Source: Xanthostigma xanthostigma (taxonomy: Eukaryota; Arthropoda; Insecta; Raphidioptera; Raphidiidae). From it: a stretch of 64,000 nucleotides of DNA. A program made the translations under genes and the position numbers. Numbering within the stretch: the stretch's first letter is position 1; the number at the start of each line of letters is the position of its first letter. This document shows positions 43,275-54,730 of this stretch, in pieces. The notes below the pieces were generated by a model that was not told the DNA's origin, searched no databases, and was given only the letters and a program-made list of their open reading frames with translations. The DNA is taken from assembly GCA_963575645.1 (NCBI GenBank), contig OY754475.1, positions 5,766,001 to 5,830,000 on the forward strand, given 5' to 3'.

Positions 43275-43347
43275 AGCATTGGTAGCTCAGTGGTAGAATG
43301 CTGGCATACCACGCGGTCGGCCTGGGTTCGATTACCGTCAGGTGCGC
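43275..43347 (+). pseudogene. tRNA-Gly-like module upstream of a LINE 3' end
   Basis: 'GCATTGGTAGCTCAGTGGTA' + GAATGCTGGCATACCACGCG + 'GGCCTGGGTTCGATTACCG' closely follows tRNA-Gly, with consensus A and B boxes. The anticodon position reads ACC. The acceptor 3' side (TCAGGTGC) does not pair with GCATTGG, so maturation is unlikely. About 50 bp of T-rich sequence separates it from the truncated LINE. Confidence 0.6.
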
Positions 43348-43394
43348 GCAACAATTTGTTTATTTTTATTTACTTTTTTTTATCTGGAACATTT

Positions 43395-43790
43395 ACAGAA
43401 AAGTGTATTTTAACTGTGCCGTCTATATACGTCTATTTTACTTTATATTTTATAAAACGACGTATTCATAATTATGATACGTTTCAGGCTATCCAAGGAC
43501 ATTACACAAGGAATAGTTCTAATGTTATTTTGCCGAAGTCTACACTGATGTTGTTTAATAAGAGCGCCGAATATAACGCCTTGAAAATTTTCAATAAATT
43601 GCCAGACAGTTTCAAAAATCTAAAAATTTCTAAATTTAAAAGAGCATTGAAGACTGCTCTTTTTAAACAATGTCTGTATAAGGTAGACGATTTTATTGTT
43701 AATGAGTTGTAAACACTATTTATCTTTCTTTTGACAAATCCTATACATAATTGTGTCTTTGGATAAATAAATTCTAATTCTAATTCTTTT
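43395..43790 (+). mobile_element. 5'-truncated non-LTR retrotransposon, RT C-terminus
   Basis: The frame ending at 43712 reads LTVPSIYVYF, then HNYDT, then FNKLPDSFKNL, then KFKRALKTALFKQCLYKVDDF. This is the C-terminal tail typical of Jockey/CR1-like insect reverse transcriptases; the catalytic domain is absent. An in-frame deletion separates IYVYF from HNYDT. The 3' end has AATAAA and a (TTCTAA)-type tail at 43769-43788. The first ~35 residues of the open frame come from the tRNA-like sequence and are not part of the protein. Dead copy. Confidence 0.8.
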
Positions 43791-44181
43791 GAATCCTTTT
43801 CAAATTCGGAAAACTAAATTCGGCGAAGGCAGTCTCAGGCCCGTATCTCTAATTATAATAAAAACACTGCCACCATATCATATGGTTTAGACTTTAACCC
43901 GTAGAACATGTGTCCATTTATAGTTAAGTTGTTGATATTAAACCAGGCACGGTTGGGTGCTCCAAATGCGGTCAAGTTCTCGAACGTAAGCTTCGTGTGA
44001 CATACTTATATCGCCGGTCACAAATCAGAAGGGCGTATTTCGACGCTCGACTATGAGTTCCAGCCATTGCATCCAAAGCGTAAACGAATGGAATTTCAAA
44101 AGTTCTGATACAATCAAATTTTTGATACATTTCACTGATAGTTAGGGGGAGCTGACGCGCCAAAAAACCATGTCGTCCGAA
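43791..44181. other. No gene seen
   Basis: A minus frame of 63 codons (43972) has no recognisable domain. Confidence 0.4.
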
Positions 44182-44538
44182 CCTTCTGCCGGTTGGTACA
44201 TAAGCTATTTACATAAATAATTTAGAACAATTTTTCTTATATATGATATATATCCAGAATCTGAACCCATTTTAGGATAGGAAGGATACAAAATTTTAAA
44301 GGTGGTAAAAAAGAGTTAAAATTAAAAAAAAAATCTGCCGCTTCGTTTTTAGGTTCTGTTGGAGCCAAATGACCGGGAAATACCAGCGGCAGAAGTTTTT
44401 GATCAATTGCACTCTTCCCAAGCCACTCCTAAGAAAGTGGCATTATGATCATAAATCCACTTTCGTAAAAGTGACTTGGGGAGAGTGCAATTGGTCAAAA
44501 ATTTCTGCTTAAATAGTTTATGTACCAAGCGGCAGAAG
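44182..44538. mobile_element. TIR element with nested hairpin
   Basis: Left TTCTGCCGGTTGGTACATAA mirrors right TTATGTACCAAGCGGCAGAA. An inner stem (44389-44508) pairs 'GATCAATTGCACTCTTCCC' with 'GGGAGAGTGCAATTGGTC', and 'CGGCAGAAGTTTTTGA' with 'TCAAAAATTTCTGC'. The ends reuse the same CGGCAGAA word. Confidence 0.75.
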
Positions 44539-45248
44539 CTTGTAATCTTTGCCTTTCTTTCGATGTCGGCCGACGTTGAACGGCGCAGCCTTACGCGATC
44601 TTCCGATTATTTATAACTTAACTGTTACAAAAAATCGGAAGTGAGTCATTTTGATTTGTGGGTAGTGATAAACAACGAAACGGTTTTGTGTGTTCTCTGG
44701 GAATGCTTTAAATTTTGCCCTATGACGACAGTTGCGTTGAAAATGCATGTTGATGATTCGTTGCATTGGTGCTTGGAGTCCTTGGAGAGTTGGGGTTTGG
44801 TCGGTTCAAAGGGTGTGGTGATGTTGATTAATGGATCTGGCTATAATAAAACTTATGCCTGGTGTCAGAAAATCAATACTGACAATGAACCAAAATCTTC
44901 CGTCCAATACGCGTCCAAAATCCGATCCAAACCTAACCTTACTCTTTTGACGGCTGTTTGTGTTCAATTGAATCAGCGTATCTTTTACTACAAGCATGGT
45001 TAATTTTGAGAGATTTTGATTTCCGTCAAAAATTTGCGTTGCTCTAAAATGCAGATTTGTCTTAAAATATCGCAATATTTCAATTAATCCAATCAAATTT
45101 GAGTATCACTTTTATTTTGGAAACTGCGACCAAGGAGGATGAATACAGCTTCGTGACATTTCAATTTTAGCACATCAAAAATATTAAATGAGTAGTCAAA
45201 AAAATTACAGCTGTACCTACGAGTTCTATAAAATTGTAGACTATTTTT
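44539..45248. other. Open frame of 120 codons, function unknown
   Basis: A plus frame (44641-45003) contains a tryptophan- and cysteine-rich stretch (LHWCLESLESWGLVGSKGVV) and runs to the stop at 45003. A 96-codon minus frame overlaps it. No domain is recognised, and codon use does not stand out by eye. It may be part of an unidentified element; I do not call it a gene. Confidence 0.3.
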
Positions 45249-45386
45249 TAGTGTATTTGCCATAAGGCACTTACACTATTGGCGTCGGTCGGATGGCGGG
45301 ACCTAGAGGTCGGACCAAAATTTCTCGACGTTTCATAGCCTCCTAAACACTTTGGCACCATTTTTGGAAAAGTATGTTTATATATG

Positions 45387-45422
<36 letters not shown>

Positions 45423-45890
45423 GGTACGGGCAATAACTTTCGAAGGAGTTAATTGATTTTAACGAAATTTGAACCACATGTTAAAATCCATCACCGCACG
45501 AAGCCTATTTAAAATGGGCCCAATCGGGCCACTTTAAGGGTGGGATTTAGGGGTTGAAAAACATTTTTGGGCCCAAAAATACCGAAAAATTTCTTCGAAT
45601 CGTTTCAAAATTGAAATTTAACCCTTTAGTAATGATTAAAATGTGCTACCAAAATTTTATTAAAATCGGCCCGACAGGACCGGACTTAAAAATTTTATGA
45701 AAACGTTAGTTTGTAGATATGGGTATATTTAGAGAAGGGTGAATTTAATTTGTTGTATTGACAGTAATATTAAAATTAAGAAGAAAATATTATTTTAAGG
45801 GGTGTATTAAGGGGTTAAATTTTTTATTTTGTTCAAAAATAAAGTTTATATAAGGGAGCCACACAGCCTATAATAGCAAATACACTATAT
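45249..45890. mobile_element. Possible TIR element, short ends
   Basis: 'TAGTGTATTTGCCATAAGGC' near 45249 faces 'ATAGCAAATACACTATA' near 45876-45892: about 12 bp of clean inverted repeat. Between them are 'ATCGGGCCACTTTAAGGGTG' and 'AATCGGCCCGACAGGACCGG' phrases and an AT microsatellite. Moderate support. Confidence 0.45.
45378..45422. repeat. (AT)n microsatellite
   Basis: About 45 bp of TA repeats, interrupted by single G and T bases. Confidence 0.9.
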
Positions 45891-46579
45891 TGTCGACAGG
45901 GTTTCGCACTGCGACCCGAGTTTTTTTTATTTTTTTCTCGCTAACTAATAAAACATAACGTCTTACAACGCTGTAAACAGTTGATTAAAATAATTTTGCG
46001 ATTTATATTTTGAATTTGAAAATTCCTTAAATACGTTTTCTAAAAATTGGTGAAACTGTTATGTAGAAGCTCGACAACTGAATGTACATACAAATGAAAT
46101 CCGTACAATGGTGGTTATTCTCAAAACTTCTATTAACGTTTATTGTTATTATAATAGACGCAATAACAGTGTGAAATGTTGTATCGTTCAAACTGTGAAA
46201 GTGTATCATAATCCTAATATATAAACTATACAGAACTGTCACAGCTTATAAACTTATATGACGTCACGTCGGCACGTCCCGGAGTCCGGACTGCTTCGTA
46301 TATTCCGGATCAAAAGTTAAGAGCGTACGCGGCTCTGGCGAATAAACAGGGATTTAAATTTCTACGCTATATGTGTTTTTTTTTATTTCTTTTTTTCTTT
46401 TCCCTACACTTAAACTTTCGTTTTTGAAAAATTGTTCATGTAAACTTTCTTTCTCCAAAAGAAAGAAAGACCACGTATTCTTAGTGATTCTTTTTACATC
46501 TATCACTTTTGATTGTAAATTATTGACGCTCGATAAGCGAGCCCTGTTAATTATTTTATAATCTAAATAGTTTAAAAGA

Positions 46580-47033
46580 AACCGTGACTGACTGATCTAT
46601 CAACGCACAGCTCAAACCACTGAACGGATTGGGCTGAAATTCGGCACACAGTTAGTTATTATGACGTAGGCATCCGCTAAGAACGGATTTTTGAAAATTC
46701 AACCCCTAAAGGGGTGTGACAAGGGTGCAAAATTTGCATGGAGAAAATCATATAAGACAGATGTATCGATTCGAAAATGCGCAGGATTACTCCTGTCAAC
46801 AAATAAATAAACACGTGTTTCGTGCTTTTTCAAAAACAACCCCTTCAGAGGCTGAAAAGAGGTAAATAGTCTAAAAATCAACATGGGTGTCATTTTCAAG
46901 GTTTGTAGAGACGTTGATCACGTGAATGTCGTCAATTTTGAAGGTCTACGGCGAGAAAGGAGTATAAATGCCAAATAATGGGAATGCATCTGGTTTCGTC
47001 TCAATCGCGTGCGAAGCCGCGGGTAACAGCTAG
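46580..47033 (+). mobile_element. Helitron-like element, family C-type, 3' end intact
   Basis: It opens near 'ACGCACAGCTCAAACCACTG' + AACGGATTGGGCTGAAATT. It has 'AACCCCTAAAGGGGTG' in the middle and ends 'ATCGCGTGCGAAGCCGCGGG' + TAACAGCTAG|T. This is a classical terminal hairpin and CTAG end. The 5' edge is approximate. Non-coding. Confidence 0.82.
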
Positions 47034-47408
47034 TCAATAATAAAATAGAAACAAGACCTCTATCTGCGTGAAATTATTGACCCGTTAGCAGTGAACAGGT
47101 GACTGTATTTTTGCAATATTTAAAACACTCCGAACGAAGATATTATTTTCCATATATATATAATACAAGCGTTGTATTGTTGTCTAGTTTTTGTGGAACT
47201 TTGATATAATAAACAGTTTTCGTGTCTACACAGAAGATGAATTTTAAACCGGAAACATTTATTTTTATTTTCAGACGTAAGTGCTTCCTTGATATGTGTC
47301 GGAAAACGCAAAGAAAAAGAAATAATAATGCACTGCATTACTTATTTCCACGTTATATCTGTCCTATTTATTATTAAACATGAATTATAAACATTCGTAA
47401 ATAAACGG

Positions 47409-47900
47409 ATTTTATTTAACTCATGCGCGTTATTCATGTTTTATCATGCCTAAAAACCGAACCCTAAATAGCCATTTACCGACTGGTGACAATTACTTGT
47501 CATAACTCAATGAAGATTCGTACTATAGCTCGGCCATTGTGGAGTAATGAAAATAAACGTAACTATTTTTTTGAGTCGTAACGAAATAGTAGGTAACAAC
47601 AACTCCGTTGTTACCCGTTGAGGCTAAAATTGAGAGGCCGAATGTTTTCGACATGGAGTTTATTCATAACCGGCTAACCTCAAACCAAAACATTGAATCG
47701 TGCTGTTTGGTGCTGTTAGTATTGACAGTTTTTTTTATAAAGAAATAAATAGATATTTACAACATCTCATTAATAACAATAAATAAAACATGAATAACGC
47801 GCAATTGTTGAATAAAATTATGGGCGTAACTTGTAGGCTAAGTCATGACCTGTCAGCGCGATGAATGACTTAGACTACTAGTTACGCCAATAACTATTAT
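47409..47900 (+). mobile_element. TIR element with terminal hairpin module (copy 2 of 2)
   Basis: Nearly identical to 733-1214, including the inverted ends and the terminal GGCGTAACTTGTAGGCTAAG / CTAGTTACGCC fold. Minor insertions separate the copies (for example an extra AATAACAATA before the right TIR). The high similarity suggests recent activity of the source family. Confidence 0.82.
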
Positions 47901-48429
47901 TCAACACTTTAACGTGTTCGCAAACATTTTATTAATTTACTTTCTGGTTCGGCTCCGCTCGGATGTTTTCGGTTTGTCAATTAAATAATTTCTCATGTTT
48001 CACTTTTCTGTATAAAAAACTCCGTTTATTTGCTGGACTCCTAATTTTTTTTTCGAGATAAGTTGCTGTGACCGGAAAGCGGCTCCGCTCTTCTGATATA
48101 TTTTAATTACTGTCGGTTTTGACAATTAACACGTGACTATCGCCGACATTCTTTTGTCCTCTCGTAGGTCCTTCCGTGTTTAGACCGTGACATGACACGA
48201 GAAGACGTACTTGTGAGAAGGAAAACGATATCATACAGCATCTTGAGTGAAGGCGTCATTTCTCTTCTTCATTTATCACATTGTTTCGTTCTTGTGTCTG
48301 GCCGTTACGCGTCGCTTATCTCGGCCGTTTTATCTCAATTCATCATTGTTCCACTCCGCTTCATGATTGTGACGCCAGAGCATAACTGTATGACCATACG
48401 GCAAAGTCCCGTATGACTAAATTTTTGAA
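47901..48429. other. No gene seen
   Basis: Two 'GCGGCTCCGCTC'-like GC patches occur near 47950 and 48079. The 74-codon plus frame (48192) has no recognisable domain. Confidence 0.4.
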
Positions 48430-48845
48430 GTAAAACTTCTTTACGCACGCTTGGGGAGTAAGCTGGTGAATGTGTGCTGAGAGATTTACGGAAACTGTGA
48501 TCGGGCGAGGCGAACGGAAGTTGAGAGAGAGAGATATAAGTTAGTGAAGATAGAAAGAGAATGACAAATACTTCACTGGCTAGTGTCGCCATCAGGTGTC
48601 CGAAAATATAAGCAGTACTAACAATAGAATGACACATACTTTAGTTGCCAGTGGCGCTATCGGGTGACAGAAAAAAGTAATATGTTGTCCAATACATTAA
48701 ATGTTCTGCGTTTAAAGTGAATAATGTTGTAAATTCATTTTAAAGTTCATATTTTGTGAATTTTAGGGTGAATGATAACAAATTATGGCGAGAAGAAGTT
48801 TTACTTCAGTCGTGTGGTCTAAAACACACTCTCTTTTTTATGATT
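48430..48845 (+). repeat. Unclassified dispersed repeat (copy 2 of 2)
   Basis: It matches 23085-23545 over its length with several 10-30 bp indels. Unlike copy 1 it is not preceded by the SINE fragment, so the SINE-repeat junction at 23085 is specific to that copy. Confidence 0.75.
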
Positions 48846-49256
48846 TTGTTCTTTGAAAAATTTATTGAATGCTTGGTCAGTGAATCTGGTTTCGATTGTG
48901 AGTTGTGATTCTTGCAAGAGATGGTAAATTCGTCATTATTAAAAAAAAATGTGACATAAGCCAATTTACTTTGTGATCACAAAACTTCGGTCCTGACGAC
49001 ACCCTTCCAGCGTACTGACGCCACCGTCGCCAACTTTGCTTCCGCTTCCTGTGTCGCGCGACGAGAAAAGAACCATCGTGATCTCGTTATGCATTTGTCA
49101 TTTTTTTTATAATATATAGCGGCTAAAAAGCTGCGGATACATCTGATTTGACCGCATCAATTCCGCAAGCTGTTCAACCCGCTTCATATAAAAAAGAACA
49201 ACGAAGAACTCAAATAAATTAAAAGGAAGGATTTTTTGAGAAACAAATTACTTTTT
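48846..49256. other. No gene seen
   Basis: No coding frame, RNA gene or repeat link noticed. Confidence 0.4.
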
Positions 49257-49566
49257 CTTCATACCTCGATCGAAAGTGCATACTTTCAGCATCAATTGTG
49301 AGGCAGAAAGTCTAACATTTACGCATTGGTGGGATGCGGGAACTACTTACGTTCGGACGGCGGTAAAGAAAAATAACCTATCAACTGTTGTTTAGATGTC
49401 GTTTCCATAGCAACCCTATTACATTTTAGCTAATAGTGGCGAACAGCTGTCATTCGAGTTTTTACGCATAACCACAAAGCTGCTTGCTTGGAACTTATCT
49501 GTGTTTTTATGTAATTAATAATTAATTAATGTATTTAATAAGCGTACTTACGACCGAGGTATGAAG
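49257..49566. mobile_element. TIR element, 310 bp, uninterrupted copy
   Basis: Ends CTTCATACCTCGATCGAAAG and its partner (CGACCGAGGTATGAAG) are inverted over ~23 bp. The inverted paralogue at 62073-62594 is longer because it carries an insertion. Shared interior words are 'CAGAAAGTCTAACATTTACG', 'TCGTTTCCATAGCAACCCTA' and 'CGAACAGCTGTCATTCG'. The minus frame at 49522-49830 is a shadow. Confidence 0.82.
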
Positions 49567-50596
49567 AAAATAGTAAACACCACACTGGCCGAAAGTTTGA
49601 TGCCTTGCACTTCGCGTCATGACGACATCGACTTTGCCTCGGGTATCATCGGCTTTGCCTCGGGTACTTGTATAGTGGCCAGAAATATTTGACTTAATTT
49701 GGTGCAATAAGAGCGTTTGAAGTGAAACTTCTTTCGGCACGGTGGGATAAAATTGATTCGTGAGATTAAAAATGTAACGAACGTCTAAATATACGTAGAC
49801 CGGATTCTGTAAAAACCGGTTGTAAAACAAGAAGATAGCGGCGTGGTAATTTAAAGATAGTATATTTGATCCCGTCGGCTGTTATTATTTTGTTTGTTTA
49901 CAAATTTCTCTTCTGTAGTGTGTAGTGTAAAATTTACATTCTCTTTTTTTAAGAAACTCTACCATATTTTAACTACAACAATTGTTATTTTATCTCTATA
50001 AAAAAATTGATTTACTTGTGCAATTTTTCACTGGGATATTTTTTTTTTGTTTCAATTTTTTTATTCACCTACATATACAAATTAAAATTCAATTATTCAG
50101 CTGTTTTTAAATTGACAAACAAATTGGAATTACATAATTCAGTCAAATTCAAAACTGAAATAGGAAAAAGTTTAATTAATAATATTTTTATTGGAATTTT
50201 TTTCTATCGAATGAAAAAACGAAGTTAATTGAACAATTACATTTTTGAACATATTATGTTGAATAGTAAAATTGCAATACAATACAATTTGATAGGCACT
50301 GATAATAAATAATTACCTCAAGTGATGTTAACATTTTCACCTTAAGTGTAAATCCGACCTTAGTATATTTTAATAAAGACATTGTTTGTACGAAACGGGC
50401 GTTAATTAAACTTTATGTTTCTAATTATAAACAACAAATTTGCAAGACAATTTTGTTTTATTATACAATTAAAAAAAAACTCGAGTCGCGGTGCCAAACC
50501 CTGCCGACAATATATCGTATTTGCTAATACAGGCAATGTGCCTTTATTATTGGACAAAATAAAAAGAAATAAGGCCTTAATACATTGCTATCAATT
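49567..50596. other. No gene seen
   Basis: AT-rich. The plus frames at 50007 and 50415 are F/I/K-rich and without domains. Confidence 0.4.
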
Positions 50597-50695
50597 AATT
50601 AAAGTTTAAAAAATGTAGAAAGTGTGGTAGATGGAAAATAGTAATGGTGCGAATGGCGTCTGTTACGAGATAAAGTCGAGAAACGGACTTAATAA
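50597..50695 (+). mobile_element. SINE 3' fragment
   Basis: 'TTAAAGTTTAAAAAATGTAG', 'GTGGTAGATGGAAAATAGTA', 'ATGGTGCGAATGGCGTCTGT' and 'AAAGTCGAGAAACGGAC' match the last ~95 bp of the SINE without an ATT tail. Confidence 0.78.
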
Positions 50696-51833
50696 CTAGG
50701 CCATACACTAATGACCTTAGTTATCAAGCATCCATAATCTACAGACAATCCAATTTTGTCGAACGATTAGAGCTGGTGGTTTTAATTTTTTTTAACAACA
50801 AAAAGTATTAAGAATTAATTAGAAAAAATCTTCATTAAATTTATGACTTCCGTACTTAAAATAATATTAAATAACCTTTAAAAGGTTTTTTTTCATCCCC
50901 TGTGACATAAATCTCATCTATTATCTTTACTATTTCGCTGTTTAACTTGTAAAAAATTTTTCTTCAACAATTTCATATCGTTTTTCCGATCTCGCGTCCC
51001 AATTGGATTGAGATTAAAGGATGTAAGAATATAGAACTTAAAAGATGGAAAAAGATAAAGGATACAGAGAGAGAGATAAAAGAAATGAATGTATCTCTCG
51101 GCATGTATCACAGGTTTACACATTTCTTCTTTTCAAAAGAAAGTAGACATCATTTTTAAAACATTTTCTTCTCCCCCTGCTGTTCAATGAACAGGAGCAA
51201 CTTCTATGACAGAGAATTTATTTTAGTGGTGATGTAGACAGTAAAAGGCCACTTTCTCTATATAAGAGGGTGCTTTCACTACCGACTTCCCTTCGAAACA
51301 CTTCCTGTATTTGCAAAAAGTTAAAAACCTTACATTTCAAGAATATATATATTAAACAGTTTTCTGGTCCAAGCTTAGATTTAGCATCGAAATAATTACG
51401 AGTAATAAATCTCTTTATCAATAAGTAAACGATCGTCCATTTTGTTCTCTAGATTTCGTGCGGGATCCTCGACTTACTTTACAATATCTCACTCTCTACT
51501 AATTCCCTATTTATCGTCGCCTAATAATGTGTAAGCCTCTGTTCACAAAGAAGATTTTAGATTACGAACGCGCAACAAGGATTTTTAAAATCGGTTCAGC
51601 AGCTATTGAAATTACCCGCGACAAGTAAACACAAGCTTTACCTTTTTATATTACATCAGTATAGTTTTTAAAAGTAATATTCCAAAAGAAAATCATTGCA
51701 ACTAATTCTTTCTATTACATTTCTCTCTAACTTAGCTTCGAATCGGTTTCTTATCTGTCTGGAACTCGAAACTCTCTGTTGTTTAGCGTCTATAATCTAC
51801 AATCTATAGTCTTAATTAGCCATTTTACTTATT
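50696..51833. other. No gene; short GA and TTCT-type tracts
   Basis: An 'AGAGAGAGAGATAAAAG' run lies near 51066. No coding or RNA feature seen. Confidence 0.4.
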
Positions 51834-52311
51834 TAGATAGATAGATAGATAGAGATCTTTATTTTGTTGGTACAATTAATGTACATAAATAGCGTCAACA
51901 CAAAAACAATTAATTATAAAAACTCGTCCAATCTGTAGTGAGCCTTACATAATAAATATTTTTTTAAATTCTTCCTAAACTTTTGTTTGGAATTTGGATC
52001 AGTTATTTCAGTATGTATCTTATTGTGTATTCTTATCATAGCGTTGCGGACACCTTTATGAGTCACTGCTAATGTACAATTAGTAGTTTTTAAATTATTT
52101 TTATTTCTAGTGGTATATTCATGTTTATTATGATTTTCATTAAACAAAGATGGATAGTTTTGTACAAAATTTGCACAATTTAGAATATAAAGATCTACTA
52201 GTGTTAGTATGTTATACTGAATAAATAAATTTTTACAATGTTCTCTAGGTGCCACACCCGCTATGACGCGAATTAGCTGTAGCTGTAGTTCTTTTTCTGG
52301 TTGGTTTATCT
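51834..52311 (-). mobile_element. 5'-truncated non-LTR retrotransposon, RT C-terminus
   Basis: The minus frame from about 52311 down to 51914 reads KELQLQLIRVIAGV, then PREHCKNLFIQYNILTLVDL, then YTTRNKNNLKTTNC, then KFRKNLKKYLLCKAHYRLDE. This is the C-terminal region of a Jockey/CR1-like reverse transcriptase without the catalytic domain. A stop just upstream of position 52308 limits it. The 3' end is marked by AATAAAG-type sequence and a (TCTA)n tail at 51834-51855. A dead, 5'-truncated insertion. Confidence 0.82.
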
Positions 52312-52384
52312 GTTAATTATTAGAATCAATCGCATTATTCTTTAGTTCTATTATATCGCAGTAGGCCTAGAAGGACACTTCGCC

Positions 52385-52495
52385 CGCCTTTGATAATGTC
52401 CACCGCAATTGTAGACGAAACGTCAAGTAGAAATACCAATGTACCACGGCATACAAATCCGGGAACCAAGAATATTTGAATAAATCCGTTTAAAA
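52385..52495 (+). ncRNA. Hammerhead-like motif (family 3, copy 3)
   Basis: CC-TTTGATAATGTCCACCGC, AATTGTAGACGAAACGTCAA, GTAGAAATACCAATG, then 'TACCACGGCATACAAATCC'. The GAAACGTC end is intact here, but the first core base is T instead of C (TTGATAA) and the hairpin has one mismatch. It aligns with 26.9 kb (-) and 27.2 kb (+). Confidence 0.5.
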
Positions 52496-52899
52496 CCATC
52501 GTCTCTAAAAATTGTAACGTTTCACATGCCTTGTATTAAAAACGAACAATGCAACATAGTTTATGATAACAATTCTTCATTGTCAGAAGGAGAAATTTAT
52601 TACATAAGATCTGTTACATTATAGTATGATCGAAGTGGTAATAATAACTGAATAGCTATTTATATTGCAGGTGTGTTTAATGTCTTACGTTGCTTCCACC
52701 ACCGCCAGTACCGTCGCTCCCACCATTTTATGTTGCACTAATATATTCTTATTTTTATTGTCAGACGAGAGTTGATTTGTAATTTATAGACTTAGATCTC
52801 GCCGGTATATTATTCATCGTTCATAGCACGATGAAAAACAAATGAAAGCTATATATTTTCTTTTTCGAATTACTCTCTTTTGCAGTCAATTGTTTTGTG
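52496..52899. other. No gene seen
   Basis: No features noticed. The 89-codon plus frame starting at 52842 runs into the composite repeat. Confidence 0.4.
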
Positions 52900-53500
52900 A
52901 GAAGATTTGGAGAAGTGTTGATTCGCGATGGAACGTATATTGTGAACTCCTCCTCATATTTAATCGAAGAGAACGATGTATGTTTCACCATAATGTGTGC
53001 GAATTAACACACTCAAATCGGTACCACAACTTTTCTCCTTCCCGTATTTATCCATATTATAAACTCTATATAGCGACACTTAAGGGACTGTGCACTTTGT
53101 GGCTTTATTAAGAGTTGACGTTAAACGGAGAGAAGAAATAATCCATTAATATTTTTTTACTATAATAAGTATTTACTCATAATATATAAAATTTACAACT
53201 GGCCAACAAACATTCATACTATCACAAATAACAGCTGAGCTAAACGTATGAGCGATAATCCCAACAAACAAAAGAACGAATGTCTTAGTATCTTCGGTAC
53301 GCACGATTCCGACAACAACGCAACAAAATAACAAACAATTACTGTTTATTGCTCAATGATGACGTATTGTTGTCGTTATTTAGTGTGTGTGTGTCGTTAT
53401 TTATGTATGAGCAACAAAGTAAACCAATTAGAGCTAAGTAATTTCGACGTTTTAAGGAGTTTGTCGTTATATCGAGTGACGTTAAATGGAGTTTACACTG
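52900..53500 (+). repeat. Composite dispersed repeat, uninterrupted copy
   Basis: 53060-53500 matches 61023-61590: 'GACGTTAAACGGAGAGAAGA', 'CAACAAACAAAAGAACGAAT', 'TAACGTATTGTTGTCGTTAT'-like and 'TAATTTCGACGTTTTAAGGA'. 52916-53042 also matches 17882-18000 reversed. This copy supplies empty sites for both insertions in the 61 kb copy. Class unknown. Confidence 0.78.
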
Positions 53501-53524
53501 TATATAAATGTCTCTCCGCCGCGT

Positions 53525-53812
53525 CTATCTGTACGTGATAAACTCAAAAACTACCGAACGGATTTTCATACGGTTTTCACTAATAAAAAGAGCGACAAAC
53601 GAGGAAGGTTTCTGTATACAAAATGGCTGAACTATAACAGCGTTTTGTGGAAATAAAACTATTTTCGTACGCTTATATGACTAACGCTAGCCAAATCTTT
53701 AGAAATGCATCAAAACAATGTGCTTTGATAGTTCTGCTGTGTAGACAGGAAAGGTCAATATAATATTTCCAGAAGAGTTTTGCACTCGGGTGAAACCGGG
53801 ACGGGCCGTTAG
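53525..53812 (+). mobile_element. Helitron-like element
   Basis: 'AACTCAAAAACTACCGAACG' near the start, and 'TTTTGCACTCGGGTGAAACC' + GGGACGGGCCGTTAG|T at the end. The terminal hairpin is of the same type as at 8885 and 22260. The final CTAG has become TTAG. Non-coding. Confidence 0.72.
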
Positions 53813-54463
53813 TATATATGATAAACAATAAACATAAAACAGTGTGGAGAAAATCCTCTTAAGCTGGCAATATGTCTTGCTGTCCGTTTTGTCCGTGACT
53901 GTACTTAGTTAATACTGTTAGCGTATTGGCTAGCTAAAAGTGCATAGTGACTGTGAATATATTTCAGTTGTTCAGTGTAACTGACCCATATACGCAGTTA
54001 AAACAAATATGCAACTAGCCAAAGGCTAAGTAGCCCTCATCAATAAAAGTGATTTCGACAAATTCTGTTTCTCGTTCCCTCTTTATTTCTCACCATCCCA
54101 TCTGTTTTGTTGGTGGTGAAAAGAGACTTTGAACAATAAATAAAGTTGATCGGAATCTCTAGTAACTTTTCGTTTTAAAAATCTCTCGGTAGATAGATAG
54201 ATATTTACACAATAAGATAGTACAATACCTACACACATATGTGACGTCAGATTTACACATTAAAATTCATAATTAAAAAAAATTGGTTGTCTGTAAAGTC
54301 GGTTTACGGACGATAGTTTTACGTGATAACGTATTCCGTAATACATAACCTAAATTTATATAATAATTATAATAATTCGAATCTATGATATTGCATCTTT
54401 CGCTTCAAATTTAGGTAAATTTTATTAAGTAGAATAATAAAACACTATAAAAAGTACACTATT
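53813..54463. other. No gene seen
   Basis: No coding signature. I considered an LTR here but found no paired copy or TG...CA borders. Confidence 0.35.
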
Positions 54464-54652
54464 ATTATATAAAAAACAACTATGGCATGTATCTCTTTTG
54501 CGCATGCGCCGATTTTCCCCAAAAAATTTACAAAAATTTCTAGTAAAAATAGATAGAGTAAAAACCGTTTTAAAAACTATATTATTATTATATAAAACAT
54601 CATTATAAGAGATATATTCTTTTACGCATGCGCCGATGTTCCCCAAAAACAA
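54464..54652. repeat. Tandem duplication, ~127 bp apart
   Basis: 'ATTATTATATAAAA-A-CA', 'ATATCTTTTGCGCATGCG'-like and 'CGCATGCGCCGAT-TTCCCC' + AAAAA occur twice. Spacing between the CGCATGCGCC words is about 127 bp. Confidence 0.75.
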
Positions 54653-54730
54653 TAGGCCACTTCATATTTGCATATCAAACATCCTCCCAAAATTTGGTTT
54701 CAATCCGCTTATCCTTGGTGTCGGAATGAT
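54653..54730 (-). repeat. Fragment related to the centre of the 34.4 kb foldback
   Basis: The minus strand reads 'CGGATTGAAACCAAATTTTG' + GGAGGATGTTTGATATGCAA + ATATGAAG, matching about 34738-34795 in the unique centre of the foldback element. This centre is therefore itself a dispersed repeat. Confidence 0.7.

Noticed and set aside
53813-54060. Possible solo LTR between Helitron and unique sequence
   Set aside because: No TG...CA borders with a target duplication and no second copy in the window.
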